Source: Burkholderiales bacterium
GTDB lineage: Bacteria > Pseudomonadota > Gammaproteobacteria > Burkholderiales > Burkholderiaceae_D
NCBI GenBank assembly: GCA_005800405.1
Contig: SYFN01000080.1
Location: forward strand, 1-27,453
Length of the DNA stretch: 27,453 nt
Direction of reading: 5' to 3'
The number at the start of each line of letters is the position of its first letter. Positions within the stretch are counted from its first letter, which is position 1. Below are positions 17,606 through 26,224 of this stretch, one piece after another. A program made the translations under genes and the position numbers. The notes beneath the pieces were generated by a model. It made no database searches. It was not told where the DNA came from and saw nothing but the letters and a program-made list of their open reading frames with translations.

Positions 17606-17778
17606 CGCTTTTCCCCCTGTGGTGTCAGAGGCTATCGTTCTCGGCTGAAAAAGACAATCACATGTGCGCGAATATCGATGATTTTGCCTGTAAAATCTCG
17701 CCAGTTTTTTACCAGCAATCGCCCCTCACCTGACCGCCGGCGTCCCGGTCTGATACCTTCATCGGAATCTTCTGCCCC

Positions 17779-18666
17779 ATGCCCACCTCTTTGATTGCCC
17801 CTGAAATCAAGGCCGAAATATTGGCCGAGGCTCTGCCGTATATCCGCAAGTTCCATGGCAAAACCATCGTCGTCAAATATGGCGGCAATGCGATGACGGA
17901 AGAGCGCCTCAAGCACGGATTTGCCCGTGATGTCATTTTGCTCAAGCTGGTGGGAATGAACCCGGTGGTTGTTCATGGTGGCGGACCGCAGATCGATAAT
18001 GCACTGAAAAAAATCGGTAAGAAGGGTAGCTTTGTGCAGGGGATGCGTATTACAGACGAAGAGACCATGGAGGTCGTCGAATGGGTCCTGGGTGGCGAAG
18101 TCCAGCAGGATATCGTCATGCTGATCAACCACTATGGCGGGCAGGCGGTGGGCCTCACGGGCAAGGATGGCGGCTTGATACGCGCGCGCAAGATGCAGAT
18201 GCCGGACAGAGAGCATCCCGGCGAATTTCTGGATATCGGTTTTGTTGGAGAGATCGAAGCCATTAACCCGGCAGTCGTGAAGGCGCTGCAGGACGATGCG
18301 TTCATCCCCATTATTTCCCCGATTGGTTTTGGGGCCGACGGTCAGGCTTACAACATCAACGCAGATTTGGTTGCCGGCAAGATCGCTGAGATCCTTCGTG
18401 CAGAAAAGCTCATCATGATGACGAATATCCCCGGTGTGATGGACAAGAATGGCGAGCTGCTCACCAATCTCTCTGCGCGCGAGATTGATAACATGTTTGA
18501 AGATGGCACCATCTCCGGCGGCATGCTGCCAAAAATTTCCTCGGCGCTGGATGCTGCCAAGTCTGGTGTGAACACTGTACACATCATCGACGGACGCATC
18601 GAGCATTCGCTGCTGCTCGAGGTACTGACGGAACAAGCCTTCGGCACGATGATACGTTCCCACTGA
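17779..18666 (+). CDS. argB: Acetylglutamate kinase
   Basis: Catalyses the second step of arginine synthesis, phosphorylating N-acetylglutamate. The 295 residues follow the amino-acid kinase fold: [26 protein letters not shown] (nucleotide/substrate loop), [48 protein letters not shown] and [15 protein letters not shown]. The last two motifs carry conserved catalytic and binding residues. The start is the ATG at 17779. The 173-base upstream gap shared with the CWC gene holds no clear promoter hexamer pair. It is followed after 11 bases by a HAD phosphatase gene. Confidence 0.98.
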   Translation: MPTSLIAPEIKAEILAEALPYIRKFHGKTIVVKYGGNAMTEERLKHGFARDVILLKLVGMNPVVVHGGGPQIDNALKKIGKKGSFVQGMRITDEETMEVVEWVLGGEVQQDIVMLINHYGGQAVGLTGKDGGLIRARKMQMPDREHPGEFLDIGFVGEIEAINPAVVKALQDDAFIPIISPIGFGADGQAYNINADLVAGKIAEILRAEKLIMMTNIPGVMDKNGELLTNLSAREIDNMFEDGTISGGMLPKISSALDAAKSGVNTVHIIDGRIEHSLLLEVLTEQAFGTMIRSH

Positions 18667-18677
18667 GCGCGGTACGC

Positions 18678-19367
18678 ATGCGTGCGCGCCGCCGCCTGAC
18701 CTGGTTGTTCGATCTGGATAACACGCTGCATGATGCCTCGCATGCGATTTTCCCGGCCATCAATGACAACATGAATGCCGCGATTGCAAAGGTACTCGCG
18801 GCTGAACAAAAGCCTGCACATCCCGAAGCCGTCGATGCGGTGCGCATGGCCTACTGGCTGCGCTATGGCGCTACCCTGCTCGGGATGATGCGTCATCATG
18901 CGGTGCGTGCTGATGAATTCCTGCGCGATGCTCATCGATTCGATAATCTGTCGACGATGATTCGCGCCGAGCGAGGTCTTGCACGACTGTTTCATCGTCT
19001 TCCTGGCAGCAAAATTTTGCTGACGAACGCGCCAACCGCATATACGCGCGAAGTGATTCGCCATATCGGCTTGTATCGTCACTTCGCTGAGCGTATATCG
19101 ATTGAATCCATGGTCGTGCACCGCAAGTTGCGCCCCAAACCGTCCCGACTCATGCTCCAAGAACTGCTGGCGCGGCGCGGCCTGCATGCGCGCGACTGCG
19201 TGCTGGTTGAAGACACACTCGCCAATCTCAAATCGGCAAAATCCCTCAGAGTGCGTACAGTGTGGTTTACTGGCTACCTCAAATCCGTTGCGCATCGCCC
19301 GGGGTATGTGGATGTCAAAGTAAAATCCCTGAGCCAACTGCCCAAAAGGCTGCAACGGCTGAAGTAG
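18678..19367 (+). CDS. HAD-superfamily pyrimidine 5'-nucleotidase
   Basis: Phosphatase of the HAD superfamily, SDT1-like pyrimidine 5'-nucleotidase group, expected to dephosphorylate pyrimidine nucleotides. The 229 residues show motif I FDLDNTLHDA (Asp12 nucleophile, Asp14), motif II LLTNAP, motif III lysine in RKLRPKPS, and motif IV VLVEDTLANLKSAK. The cap-region sequence around YWLRYGATLLGMMRHH is characteristic of this group. It sits between argB and slmA as in Burkholderiales generally. The precise substrate is inferred from the family. Confidence 0.88.
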   Translation: MRARRRLTWLFDLDNTLHDASHAIFPAINDNMNAAIAKVLAAEQKPAHPEAVDAVRMAYWLRYGATLLGMMRHHAVRADEFLRDAHRFDNLSTMIRAERGLARLFHRLPGSKILLTNAPTAYTREVIRHIGLYRHFAERISIESMVVHRKLRPKPSRLMLQELLARRGLHARDCVLVEDTLANLKSAKSLRVRTVWFTGYLKSVAHRPGYVDVKVKSLSQLPKRLQRLK

Positions 19368-19410
19368 AGCGCAGTATCACGCCGTGACCGATGCCTGACT
19401 GATAACGACT

Positions 19411-19986
19411 ATGGCCAATACCAAACCGGGTGAGCGCAAGCTGCAGATACTCCAGGCACTGGCTGCCATGCTGGAGCAGCCCAAGGGCGACCGTATCACC
19501 ACAGCCGCTCTGGCAGCCCGGCTCGACGTGTCAGAAGCAGCGCTGTACCGTCATTTCGCCAGCAAAGCCCAGATGTTCGAAGGCCTGATCGAATTCATCG
19601 AGACCTCGGTTTTCGGCTTGATCAACAAGATCGGTGACAGCGAAGAAAATGGCATTCGCCAAGTGCGCAGTATTGCGGGTATGCTGCTTGAGTTCGCTGA
19701 ACAGAATCCCGGCATGACCCGTGTGATGATCGGCGATGCGCTGGTTAACGAGGCCGAGCGGCTGCAGCTGCGCATGAATCAGTTTGCCGATCGCATTGAG
19801 ATGGCCTTGCGGCAGTCGTGGAAAATCGCTGCCACCCAGTCCGACATACCCGAGCATGAGGCAAGCGCGCGTGCGGCGCTGGTAATGGCGTTCGTGATGG
19901 GTCGCTGGCATCGCTATGCGAAAGGTGGATTCCAGTCGTCGCCTACCGAAGGTGCAGCACAACAGCTGGCCATGCTTGCTTTCTGA
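19411..19986 (+). CDS. slmA: Nucleoid occlusion factor SlmA (TetR family)
   Basis: DNA-binding protein that in E. coli, when bound to its chromosomal sites, blocks FtsZ assembly over the nucleoid. The 191 residues have the TetR helix-turn-helix at about 28-52: ITTAALAARLDVSEAALYRH, followed by KAQMFEGLIEFIE, which is nearly the E. coli SlmA wording, and EQNPGMTRVMIGDALVNE. The start is the ATG at 19411. The gene is convergent with the moeB-like gene, 15 bases apart. Orthology is supported by the sequence and the argB-nucleotidase context. Confidence 0.9.
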   Translation: MANTKPGERKLQILQALAAMLEQPKGDRITTAALAARLDVSEAALYRHFASKAQMFEGLIEFIETSVFGLINKIGDSEENGIRQVRSIAGMLLEFAEQNPGMTRVMIGDALVNEAERLQLRMNQFADRIEMALRQSWKIAATQSDIPEHEASARAALVMAFVMGRWHRYAKGGFQSSPTEGAAQQLAMLAF

Positions 19987-20001
19987 GCAGCTTTGTATTG
20001 A

Positions 20002-20763
20002 TTAGGGCCCAGGCCGATTGTTGCCGCACACCGGACAATCGCCGCTGCGGGTGGTGCGTATGCTGGCCCACGCCATGCTCCGTGCATCCAGTAACAGTAA
20101 TCGGGTGGCGAGTGATTCTCCTATCCCCATGATCAGCTTGAGCGCTTCGGCCGCCTGCACGGTGCCGATGATGCCCACCAGCGGTGCGAACACGCCCATG
20201 GTCGAGCATTGGACCTCCTCGAATTGCTGATCGGGCGGGAAAAGACAGGCATAGCACGGCGTCTGGCCGGTGCGGGAATCAAACACAGCGACCTGACCAT
20301 CCATGCGAATCGCTGCGCCCGATACCAGCGGCACGCGTGCATTCACACAGGCCTGATTGATCGCATGTCGTGTCTTGAAATTGTCGGTGCAGTCCAGCAC
20401 GACGGTCGCGTCCGAGATCAGGTCCGCCAGCGTCGACGTATCGGCGCGGTCGCACACGGTGAGTACCTCGACATCGGGGTTGATCTGTGCGAGCGTCTCC
20501 TTACCGGAGGCTGCCTTGGGCTGACCGACGCGCGCTGTCGTGTGCAGAATCTGCCGTTGCAGATTGGTGAGATCCACGGTGTCATGGTCGACCAGCGTTA
20601 TCCGGCCAACGCCCGCTGATGCGAGGTACAAGGCGACGGGTGACCCAAGTCCGCCGGCGCCAATTACCAGCGCGTGTGCCGCCAGCAGCTTCTCCTGTCC
20701 TTCGATACCGATATCGTCAAGGAGGATATGGCGAGAATAGCGCAGCAGCTGTTGGTCATTCAT
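20002..20763 (-). CDS. moeB: MoeB/ThiF-family ubiquitin-like protein adenylyltransferase
   Basis: E1-like enzyme that adenylates the C-terminus of a small sulfur carrier (MoaD or ThiS) for molybdopterin or thiamine synthesis. The 253 residues have the nucleotide loop VIGAGGLGSPVALYLASAG, NLQRQILH, the catalytic region VLDCTDNFKTRHAIN, and zinc ligands Cys170-x2-Cys173 (PCYAC) and Cys243-x2-Cys246 (CPVC). Which carrier it serves cannot be told here, since no moa or thi genes are adjacent; the symbol is therefore provisional. It lies downstream of ctpA on the same strand but beyond a strong terminator. Confidence 0.9.
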   Translation of the reverse strand: MNDQQLLRYSRHILLDDIGIEGQEKLLAAHALVIGAGGLGSPVALYLASAGVGRITLVDHDTVDLTNLQRQILHTTARVGQPKAASGKETLAQINPDVEVLTVCDRADTSTLADLISDATVVLDCTDNFKTRHAINQACVNARVPLVSGAAIRMDGQVAVFDSRTGQTPCYACLFPPDQQFEEVQCSTMGVFAPLVGIIGTVQAAEALKLIMGIGESLATRLLLLDARSMAWASIRTTRSGDCPVCGNNRPGP

Positions 20764-20799
20764 CGGAGTCTGGCGTTCAGCGTAAAGAAGGATTCAGAC

Positions 20800-20826
20800 A
20801 AAAAAACGGCCGCATTGCTGCGGCCG
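20800..20826 (-). terminator. Intrinsic terminator downstream of ctpA
   Basis: On the minus strand a seven-base-pair GC stem (CGGCCGC / GCGGCCG, arms 20820-20826 and 20807-20813, six-base loop) is followed directly by seven T residues. It lies 20 bases after the ctpA stop and 36 bases before the moeB-like start. On the plus strand the same stem is followed by GTTTTATTT, so it may also stop plus-strand transcription. Confidence 0.9.
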
Positions 20827-20845
20827 GTTTTATTTCGGAACGCGG

Positions 20846-22303
20846 TTATTTTTTCTCGCCGCTGCCATCAGGGATGTTGATATTCCCTTCTTTCTTGTTC
20901 TCGATCTTCGCAGACTTGGATGTTTGCACAGGCTGTCCCTTCAGATAGGCCAGTGCCTGCCCGAGCTGAAAATCCTCCTTGCTGCCGAATTCAAGCGGTT
21001 TGCGTTTTTTCTCCAGTGCAGCCAAGCGCTTTGCTTCTTCGAGTTCATCGACGATGTTCGCGCCACTGCCAACTTCCTTGTCTTTGTCATTGGACAAGTG
21101 CTTTTGCAGATCGGCCTCGCGAAGTCGCATGCCATTTATGCCATCGCCGTCGGCGTATTCATCTACCAGCAGATCAGGCACGATACCCTTGGCTTGAATC
21201 GAACGACCGTTGGGTGTGTAGTAGCGTGCTGTCGTGAGCTTGACAGCGGTATCAGCCGATAGCTGGCGTATGGTTTGCACCGAGCCTTTGCCAAAGGTCT
21301 GCGTGCCCATGATGGTGGCGCGCTTGTAGTCTTGCAGTGCACCGGCTACGATTTCCGATGCGGACGCGGAACCGGAATTGACCAGCACCACCATCTTTAC
21401 CTTTTTGATCTGCTCGGGCAGGCGCGACAACGGGTCGCTACCCGAACGATTTCCATAGTACTCACGGCGTGCGAGGTAGGTGGCCTTGGAGTCCGGCAAC
21501 TGGCCATTGGTTGAAACGATGGGTGCATCCTTCGGCAGGAAGGCTGCTGATACGCCTATGGCGCCGGGGAGCACGCCGCCAGGGTCGTTGCGCAGATCCA
21601 GCACGAGGCCTTTGATGCTGGGGTCTTGCTGGTAGAGTGCGTTGATTTTTTTCGCAAGGTCTTCAACAGTGGGTTCCTGAAACTGCGCAACGCGGATCCA
21701 TGCATAGCTAGGCTCGACCATCTTGGCCTTGACGCTTTGCACTTTGATTTCCTGGCGCACGATCGTGATCATCAACGGCTTTTCTTCTTCCTTGCGGGCG
21801 ACCGTGAGTGTGATCTTGGTATTAGGCTCGCCGCGCATGCGCTTGACGGCTTCGTCGAGCGTCATACCCTTGACCGGCGTGCTATCGAGACGCGTTATCA
21901 GATCGCCTGCTTTCAGGCCGGCCTTGTAAGCGGGGGAATCCTCGATCGGCGAAATGACTTTGACATAGCCATCTTCCATGCCGACTTCGATGCCGAGGCC
22001 GACGAACTTGCCCTGAGTACCTTCGCGAAGTTCTTTGAAGGCTTTTTTGTCGAGGTAGGCGGAATGCGGATCGAGCGACGCCACCATGCCCGAAATGGCT
22101 TCAGTCAGCAGCTTTTTGTCTTCGACCGGTTCGACGTAATCCGACTTGATCAGCCCGAACACATCGGTGAGCTGACGCAGCTCTTCGAGTGGCAGTGCCG
22201 AGCCTGCGTTTTTCTGGGCCAGTGCATCAAACTGCATGGAGCCTGCGATGCCGGCTATCAGTCCCAGTCCTATCAGTCCTACGTTCTTCAGTCTGCTACT
22301 CAT
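20846..22303 (-). CDS. ctpA: S41-family carboxyl-terminal processing protease (CtpA)
   Basis: Periplasmic serine protease with a PDZ domain; relatives process or degrade envelope proteins, including peptidoglycan hydrolases. The 485 residues have an N-terminal hydrophobic segment (about 7-25), a PDZ domain at about 97-170 (KFVGLGIEVG ... AYKAGLKAGDLITRLD), and the S41 domain with LDLRNDPGGVLPGAI. The catalytic pair is Ser314 (in GSASASE) and Lys339 (in GTQTFGKGSVQT), spaced as in E. coli Prc. A charged C-terminal tail follows the domain. It starts three bases after the envC stop, within the gpmA-envC-ctpA run. Confidence 0.95.
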   Translation of the reverse strand: MSSRLKNVGLIGLGLIAGIAGSMQFDALAQKNAGSALPLEELRQLTDVFGLIKSDYVEPVEDKKLLTEAISGMVASLDPHSAYLDKKAFKELREGTQGKFVGLGIEVGMEDGYVKVISPIEDSPAYKAGLKAGDLITRLDSTPVKGMTLDEAVKRMRGEPNTKITLTVARKEEEKPLMITIVRQEIKVQSVKAKMVEPSYAWIRVAQFQEPTVEDLAKKINALYQQDPSIKGLVLDLRNDPGGVLPGAIGVSAAFLPKDAPIVSTNGQLPDSKATYLARREYYGNRSGSDPLSRLPEQIKKVKMVVLVNSGSASASEIVAGALQDYKRATIMGTQTFGKGSVQTIRQLSADTAVKLTTARYYTPNGRSIQAKGIVPDLLVDEYADGDGINGMRLREADLQKHLSNDKDKEVGSGANIVDELEEAKRLAALEKKRKPLEFGSKEDFQLGQALAYLKGQPVQTSKSAKIENKKEGNINIPDGSGEKK

Positions 22304-22306
22304 GTC

Positions 22307-23683
22307 TCACCTGTTCATCCATGTCAGTGGGTCCAACGCCCGCCCTTGGTGCCGCATTTCAAAGTATAAACCTGATTGCTCATTGCCGCCGCTGTTACCT
22401 GCAGTCGCGATCACCTCGCCTGCTTTGATCCGGTCGCCCGGACGCTTGAGCAGCGACTGATTGTTCCCGTAAATGGTCATGTACTGCGCTCCGTGATCGA
22501 TGATGATCAGGTTGCCAAAGCCGCGCATCCAGTCGGAAAAGACAACCTCTCCTGCAGCACTAGACCGGATTTCCGTACCTTCAGCCGCTTTGATGAACAA
22601 GCCTTTCCAGTTTGGGCCTTCTGGTCGTTTCGTGCCAAAAGCCGCCAGTAACTCCCCCTTGACCGGCATTTTCAGCTTGCCGCGCAGGCTCGCAAATGCT
22701 GACCCATCGGGTGGCGGTGGTGGGAGAGGCTGTTCTGGCAAGGGTTTGGCGGGTGCGTCTTGGGCGACGTTGACTTCGGATTCACGCACCTTTTCCGGGC
22801 CATTTGGATTGTCGGCGGTTTTTCCCTGCTTTTTCTCGGCCGACTTCTTGCGATCGGCCTGCTCTTTGGCGTCTGCGCGCGTGCGTGCGCGTCGCCTGAC
22901 TTCCTCTTCTTCAGCCTTGCGCTGCTGCGCGATCAGTATTGCCAGCCGATCGACCAGTGCAGCGAGCCGCTCCTCATCACGCTCCAGCCGTCCTGCCTGC
23001 TTGCGTTGATTATCGAGTTTACCCGACAGCTGGGCGACCAGCGCCTTGCGCTTGCTCTTCTGTTTTTCCAGCACCGCTTTTTGCTCGCGCTGCTCTTGCG
23101 CGATTTCATCTAGCGATTCGCGCGCCTTTTCGGCCTCTGCCTTGTTGGCCTCGATCGCGGCGAGATTTTTCTGCAGTGCTGCAATCGCTTTAACCTGCTC
23201 TGCAGACACATAACCGAGATAGCGCAGTTCGCGCGCCATTCGATTCGGATTGTCGCCAGACAGCATCAGGCGCAAACGATCATCCTGGCCGGACATGTAT
23301 TGCTCGCGCAGCATTTTCTCCAGTTGCTCGCGTTGCTCCTGAACGGCTTTCTCCAGTGTTTCCTGACTGACGGTGAGGGCGTGAAGGCGCTGTCGGGTGC
23401 GTTCCCGTTCGCCGGCCAGTTCGCGTAAAGCGCGGTTGGCGTTGGATATTGCCGCTTCCGAGTCGGCCAGTGAATCAGCCGCATCGCCACGCGCCTTTTC
23501 GGTCTTGACGATGTCCTGCTTGAGATCGGAGAGTTTTTTGCGAAGTTCGGCACGCTCCTGCTCTGCAGCCTGTTTCTGGCGCTGTCGGTCACTGACCCGG
23601 TTCGACGTCTCGGCGCGCGCCAGTCCGTCTGCGGCCAGCGCCGCCAGAAAACACCCGCTAAGGAGAGCGATGCGCGCGATCAT
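22307..23683 (-). CDS. envC: EnvC-type murein hydrolase activator (degenerate LytM domain)
   Basis: Periplasmic coiled-coil protein that in E. coli activates the amidases AmiA and AmiB at the septum. From the ATG at 23683 it has 458 residues: signal segment at about 2-22, a long Gln/Glu/Arg-rich coiled coil (about 28-270), a polyproline linker (PLPEQPLPPPPP) and a C-terminal LytM/M23 domain. Zinc ligands of active M23 peptidases are missing (NWKGLFI, DHGAQYMTIYGNN and QSGLYFEMR replace the His and Asp positions), as in E. coli EnvC, so it should activate rather than cut. It starts seven bases after the gpmA stop; an upstream TTG was rejected because it lies in gpmA. Confidence 0.93.
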   Translation of the reverse strand: MIARIALLSGCFLAALAADGLARAETSNRVSDRQRQKQAAEQERAELRKKLSDLKQDIVKTEKARGDAADSLADSEAAISNANRALRELAGERERTRQRLHALTVSQETLEKAVQEQREQLEKMLREQYMSGQDDRLRLMLSGDNPNRMARELRYLGYVSAEQVKAIAALQKNLAAIEANKAEAEKARESLDEIAQEQREQKAVLEKQKSKRKALVAQLSGKLDNQRKQAGRLERDEERLAALVDRLAILIAQQRKAEEEEVRRRARTRADAKEQADRKKSAEKKQGKTADNPNGPEKVRESEVNVAQDAPAKPLPEQPLPPPPPDGSAFASLRGKLKMPVKGELLAAFGTKRPEGPNWKGLFIKAAEGTEIRSSAAGEVVFSDWMRGFGNLIIIDHGAQYMTIYGNNQSLLKRPGDRIKAGEVIATAGNSGGNEQSGLYFEMRHQGRALDPLTWMNR

Positions 23684-23690
23684 CAAAGCC

Positions 23691-24437
23691 TTAGCGCGAC
23701 TGGCCCTTACCGGCCACTGCCTGTGTTGGTGTTTCAATGGACTTGGAATCGCGAAGGTAATAATTGCGCAGTGGCTTCAGGTCAGCATCGAGTTCATAGA
23801 CCAGCGGCTGGCCGTTGGGAATGTTCAGCTTGACGATATCCTGATCGCTAATGCCATCCAAGTACTTCACCAGCCCGCGCAAGCTGTTGCCATGCGCGGA
23901 GATCAGGATACGCTTGCCGCTTCGAATCGCGGGTGCGATTGATTCAGTCCATAGGGGTAGCACGCGTGCGACCGTGTCTTTCAGGCACTCCGTCAAAGGA
24001 ATGTCCTCGCGCTTGAGCTTGGCATAACGCGGATCCGAAAAAGAGGCGCGCGGGTCATCAGCTTCAAGCGCCAAAGGGGGAACGTCATAACTTCGGCGCC
24101 AGATCATCACCTGTTCCTCGCCGTAACGTGCCGCTGTCTCTGTTTTGTTCAAGCCTTGCAGCGCGCCGTAATGACGCTCATTGAGTCGCCAGCTATGGAC
24201 CGTGGGTAGCCACATCAAGTCCATTTCATCTAGCGTGCACCATAAAGTACGAATTGCGCGCTTTAGCACCGAGGTGTAAGTGATATCGAAAGTGAAGCCG
24301 GCTTCATTGAGCATTCGGCCTGCGTCGCGTGCTTCGGCAATACCTTTTTCGGTCAGATCGACATCAGACCAGCCGGTAAATCGGTTATCGCGGTTCCATT
24401 CGGATTGGCCATGGCGCATCAGGACAATTTTGTACAT
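23691..24437 (-). CDS. gpmA: 2,3-bisphosphoglycerate-dependent phosphoglycerate mutase
   Basis: Interconverts 3- and 2-phosphoglycerate in glycolysis and gluconeogenesis. From the ATG at 24437 the 248 residues begin [15 protein letters not shown], carrying the phosphorylated histidine (His9), followed by [37 protein letters not shown] and the second catalytic histidine in [16 protein letters not shown]. Upstream in-frame starts run into the divergent promoter region and are not conserved. The orientation places it first in a run with envC and ctpA. Confidence 0.98.
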   Translation of the reverse strand: MYKIVLMRHGQSEWNRDNRFTGWSDVDLTEKGIAEARDAGRMLNEAGFTFDITYTSVLKRAIRTLWCTLDEMDLMWLPTVHSWRLNERHYGALQGLNKTETAARYGEEQVMIWRRSYDVPPLALEADDPRASFSDPRYAKLKREDIPLTECLKDTVARVLPLWTESIAPAIRSGKRILISAHGNSLRGLVKYLDGISDQDIVKLNIPNGQPLVYELDADLKPLRNYYLRDSKSIETPTQAVAGKGQSR

Positions 24438-24470
24438 AGAGCTTAAATTATTCGGTAGGGGCAATGAGGA

Positions 24471-24484
24471 AGCGTCGAGACGCT
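24471..24484. promoter_or_regulatory. Inverted repeat in the gpmA/rhodanese divergent region
   Basis: AGCGTC and GACGCT form perfect six-base arms around a two-base centre. The repeat lies between the divergent gpmA and rhodanese starts, 16 bases upstream of a TATAAT on the plus strand. It could be an operator, but no regulator is identified and a short repeat like this can occur by chance. Confidence 0.3.
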
Positions 24485-24499
24485 CCAAGCCTTCTATTT

Positions 24500-24505
24500 T
24501 ATAAT
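24500..24505 (+). promoter_or_regulatory. Candidate -10 box for rhodanese-grxC-secB-gpsA
   Basis: An exact TATAAT lies 31 bases before the GTG start at 24536. The best upstream match to a -35 is TCGAGA at a long 19-base spacing, so only the -10 is convincing. It would drive the whole plus-strand run, whose later gaps are short. Confidence 0.45.
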
Positions 24506-24535
24506 GCTGCGCTCGTTCCAAACGAATGGACTGTT

Positions 24536-24931
24536 GTGAAATTCTTGATTGACAATATCTGGCTGATTCTGATTGCCCTGGTTTCCGGAGGTGCGCTCGC
24601 GTGGCCGACACTGAGCCACAGCAAAAATACCTTGTCCACGTTGCAGGCGACGCAGTTGCTCAACAAAGGCAAGACCCTGATTCTGGATGTCCGCTCCGCT
24701 GACGAGTACAAGGCCGGACACCTGCGTGCATCGAGGAACATTCCCCTTGATGAGCTCGCTACCCGCATGGCCGATCTGGACAAATCGACGGCGGTGCTGG
24801 TGATTTGTCAGACTGATGCCCGTGCTGGCCGTGGCGCATCGCAATTGCGGCGTGCCGGTTTTTCTGATGTTTACGTACTTGAAGGCGGTTTTGCGGCCTG
24901 GCAGTCGCAAGGTCTGCCAGTAGCTACCTGA
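24536..24931 (+). CDS. Membrane-anchored rhodanese-like protein
   Basis: Single-domain rhodanese of 131 residues with an N-terminal membrane segment ([20 protein letters not shown]), so the domain is tethered to the inner membrane. The GTG at 24536 is chosen because it starts just ahead of this segment and downstream of a likely promoter; an in-frame ATG further up would precede the -10. The active-site cysteine is in [15 protein letters not shown], within the loop expected to hold the persulfide, and [20 protein letters not shown] is the rhodanese signature. Sulfur acceptor unknown. It precedes grxC by 13 bases. Confidence 0.88.
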   Translation: MKFLIDNIWLILIALVSGGALAWPTLSHSKNTLSTLQATQLLNKGKTLILDVRSADEYKAGHLRASRNIPLDELATRMADLDKSTAVLVICQTDARAGRGASQLRRAGFSDVYVLEGGFAAWQSQGLPVAT

Positions 24932-24944
24932 GGAGACCACGAAG

Positions 24945-25208
24945 ATGGGCGCGAAAGTTCGTATGTACACTACGGGCGTCTGCCCTTACTGCAATATGGC
25001 CGAGCGTCTGCTCAAGGCCAAAGGGATTGACAAGATCGAAAAAATCCGTGTTGACCTGCAGCCTGATCAGCGTGTGCAGATGATGGAAATGACCGGCCGG
25101 CGCACCGTGCCGCAGATCTACATCGGCGACATGCATGTCGGTGGTTTTGATGATCTTTTTGCCCTGGACCGTGAGGGCAAGCTCGAACCCCTGTTGCGAG
25201 GTGCCTGA
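24945..25208 (+). CDS. grxC: Glutaredoxin 3
   Basis: Dithiol glutaredoxin that reduces disulfides and glutathionylated proteins with glutathione. The 87 residues carry the active site Cys13-Pro-Tyr-Cys16 in TTGVCPYCNMAERLL, the cis-proline motif RRTVPQIYIGD and the glutathione-binding HVGGFDDLFAL. A strong ribosome-binding site, GAGGAGA, lies upstream of the ATG. Position between a rhodanese gene and secB is the usual betaproteobacterial arrangement. Confidence 0.96.
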   Translation: MGAKVRMYTTGVCPYCNMAERLLKAKGIDKIEKIRVDLQPDQRVQMMEMTGRRTVPQIYIGDMHVGGFDDLFALDREGKLEPLLRGA

Positions 25209-25259
25209 GGCAATTGCACATTCGTTTGTTATTTTTTTACTCTTTTATGAAAGCGCCTC

Positions 25260-25733
25260 ATGTCCGATCAAAATTCGCAAGGCACCGAGCAGCAACCGCA
25301 GTTCAATATTCAGCGCATCTACTTGAAAGACATGTCGCTGGAGCAGCCAAATTCCCCCGGTATTTTTCTCGAACAGGAAAGCCCGGCCATGGAAATCGCA
25401 CTTGATGTCAGTTCCAAGCAGATCGCCGATGGTTTTTTTGAATCGACTATCACGGTAACCATCACCGCCAAAATCCGCGACAAAGTGGCGTTCCTGATCG
25501 AAGGCAAGCAGGCTGGCATTTTCGAGGTACGCCTGATCCCTGAGGATCAGCTTGAGTTATTGCTTGGTATCGCATGCCCCAACATCCTGTACCCCTACCT
25601 GCGCTCGAATGCTTCGGATGTGATCACGCGTGCCGGCTTCCCGCCATTTCATTTGTCGGAAATTAATTTCGAAGCGTTTTACCATCAGCGCAAGCAGGCC
25701 ATTGCCCAGCCAGCGCCCACGCAGGTGCAGTAA
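25260..25733 (+). CDS. secB: Protein-export chaperone SecB
   Basis: Cytoplasmic tetrameric chaperone that keeps precursor proteins unfolded and hands them to SecA for export. The 157 residues match the family throughout: [19 protein letters not shown] near the start, [23 protein letters not shown], and the highly conserved [20 protein letters not shown] with [13 protein letters not shown]. The tail is Gln/Pro/Ala-rich. The ATG at 25260 has only a weak ribosome-binding site, and 51 AT-rich bases separate it from grxC. Confidence 0.97.
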   Translation: MSDQNSQGTEQQPQFNIQRIYLKDMSLEQPNSPGIFLEQESPAMEIALDVSSKQIADGFFESTITVTITAKIRDKVAFLIEGKQAGIFEVRLIPEDQLELLLGIACPNILYPYLRSNASDVITRAGFPPFHLSEINFEAFYHQRKQAIAQPAPTQVQ

Positions 25734-25739
25734 TCCGTC

Positions 25740-26192
25740 ATGCGTTTGCTGCGAACCCTGTCGCTTGCTATCGGATCATGGTGTGCATTGGGCTTGACTA
25801 CGCCCCACGCAGCAGATTTCCACTCAGTTGCGCCACGCTACGCGATCATGTACGACGCGCCCACAAAAAAGGGGCGCAAGCTTCACATCGCGCTGGCCAA
25901 TACGCCCGTTGAAGTATTGTTCACAAGTGGCGATTGGGTACGCGTGCGCAATTCGACCGGCGACCTTAGCTGGATGTCCTCGGACTCGCTGCACCCTAGG
26001 CGTACCTTGGTCGTCGAGGTTGATGAAGCCACCGTCCGCGCATCTGAAAATGAATCGGCGCCGGTCGTTTTTACAGCCGAAAGATGGGTAGTGCTTGATC
26101 TCGCCGAACCCATACGATCGGGCTGGATTAAGGTTCGTCATCGTGATGGTGAAACGGGCTTTATAAAAGCGTCTGAAGTCTGGGGCGACTAG
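25740..26192 (+). CDS. Periplasmic SH3-domain protein
   Basis: A 150-residue protein with a signal peptide (about residues 1-24, ending THAA-like as TPHAADF) and a bacterial SH3 domain at about 30-85 (YAIMYDAPTKKGRKLHIA, then VLFTSGDWVRVRNSTGDLSW). A second, less clear SH3-like repeat follows at about 95-150 (VRASENESAP ... SGWIKVRHRDGETGFIKASE). Such domains often bind peptidoglycan, but no enzymatic motif is present. It lies six bases after secB and 32 before gpsA, so it is likely co-transcribed. Role unknown. Confidence 0.82.
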   Translation: MRLLRTLSLAIGSWCALGLTTPHAADFHSVAPRYAIMYDAPTKKGRKLHIALANTPVEVLFTSGDWVRVRNSTGDLSWMSSDSLHPRRTLVVEVDEATVRASENESAPVVFTAERWVVLDLAEPIRSGWIKVRHRDGETGFIKASEVWGD

Positions 26193-26224
26193 GTCTCGCC
26201 TGGTCCTGAGCCTTTCAAAACTCC

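Noticed and set aside
17606..17778. Promoter search in the gap between the CWC gene and argB
   Set aside because: Partial hexamers such as TTGCCT and TAAAAT occur, but no pair with proper spacing was convincing, so no feature is reported.
17632..18663. Long minus-strand frame opposite argB
   Set aside because: argB is unmistakable on the plus strand, and the antisense translation shows no family pattern.
21626..22369. Long plus-strand frame opposite ctpA
   Set aside because: It lies fully antisense to a protease gene with PDZ and catalytic motifs; the frame is a codon-bias shadow.
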